From NCBI GenBank assembly GCA_017420625.1, contig JAFOIR010000004.1:1-16389 (forward strand): 16,389 nt of DNA, given 5' to 3'. Position numbers and translations under genes: made by a program. Source of the DNA: Bacillota bacterium (lineage in GTDB: Bacteria > Bacillota_A > Clostridia > Lachnospirales > Bianqueaceae). Positions within the stretch are counted from its first letter, which is position 1; each line of letters begins with the position of its first letter. Under the pieces are notes generated by a model. The model saw nothing but the letters and a program-made list of their open reading frames with translations. It was not told where the DNA came from and ran no database searches. Positions 16,256 through 16,389 of the stretch are shown here, piece by piece.

Positions 16256-16389
16256 ATGACAGAAAAAATTAAAGAACTTTTGATCCGTGGGATCGATGCA
16301 GAGAAGCTCATGAATGAGCTTTCTCTGCATTTTGCTGAAGAACTGGAAGGTCCGCTGGAAGCTTCACCAAAGCTGAAAGCGTACATGGA
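16256..16389 (+). CDS. Unrecognised protein (3' partial), last visible gene of the glg operon
   Basis: The frame starts at an ATG 19 bp after the glgP stop and stays open to the right edge, giving 44 codons plus two bases. I do not recognise the product. The visible part (MTEKIKELLIRGI, then charged Glu/Lys/Leu-rich residues) looks soluble and helical, with no signal peptide or membrane segment. The only Shine-Dalgarno-like run (AAAGGA, 16235-16240) is 15 nt upstream of the ATG, which is too far to be ideal, so the true start is uncertain; later in-frame ATGs are at 16310 and 16385. A 15-bp inverted repeat (16296-16330) lies inside it. Its closeness to glgP suggests co-transcription and does not give a function. 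Confidence 0.5.
   Translation, partial: MTEKIKELLIRGIDAEKLMNELSLHFAEELEGPLEASPKLKAYM
16296..16330 (+). repeat. Inverted repeat inside the start of the last gene
   Basis: ATGCAGAGAAGCTCA (16296-16310) pairs with TGAGCTTTCTCTGCAT (16315-16330) through 15 base pairs with one bulged T (16320) and a TGAA tetraloop. Three T follow the arm (16331-16333), too few for a convincing terminator. It could be an attenuator, an mRNA structural element or a coincidence of coding sequence. Confidence 0.75.

Overview
The window reads as an ordinary chromosomal segment of a low-to-moderate GC Gram-positive bacterium (Bacillota). The evidence is the GlgC plus GlgD pair (GlgD is a Bacillota-type subunit), strong Shine-Dalgarno sites of the AAGGAGG type before several genes, a PcrA-LigA gene pair, and a lipoprotein-anchored solute-binding protein. 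The style of the hybrid kinase and of the LigA motifs suggests a Clostridia (Lachnospiraceae-like) or Erysipelotrichia host. That placement is inference. All genes are on the + strand, packed tightly. I see no tRNA, rRNA, CRISPR array, insertion sequence or phage gene.

Region 1 (1-3497) is sensory. A hybrid histidine kinase, cut by the left edge, has a membrane-proximal Cache-like extracytoplasmic part, one visible membrane helix, HisKA, HATPase and two receiver domains. It overlaps by 4 bp (ATGA) a complete family-1-type extracellular solute-binding lipoprotein. No transporter permease or ATPase gene follows. A good intrinsic terminator closes the unit.

Region 2 (3498-7867) is DNA maintenance. 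pcrA (UvrD-family helicase) starts immediately downstream of an extended -10 element, so its mRNA may be leaderless. ligA (NAD+-dependent DNA ligase) follows after 16 bp. LigA carries several non-canonical residues in otherwise highly conserved motifs.

Region 3 (7868-16236) is a complete glycogen operon in the order glgB-glgC-glgD-glgA-glgP, the same order as in Bacillus subtilis. A promoter lies at and just after the ligA stop. GlgC with GlgD makes ADP-glucose, GlgA polymerises it, GlgB adds branches, and GlgP releases glucose-1-phosphate. Gaps are 14-43 bp. A strong hairpin contains the glgD stop codon, and an 11-bp tandem duplication forms the end of glgA.

Region 4 (16237-16389) holds the first 44 codons of an unrecognised gene cut by the right edge, with a 15-bp inverted repeat inside its start. 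The most useful leads are the kinase/binding-protein pair, the possibly leaderless pcrA, the glgD/glgA hairpin, and the hairpin in the last gene. None by itself proves a new system.
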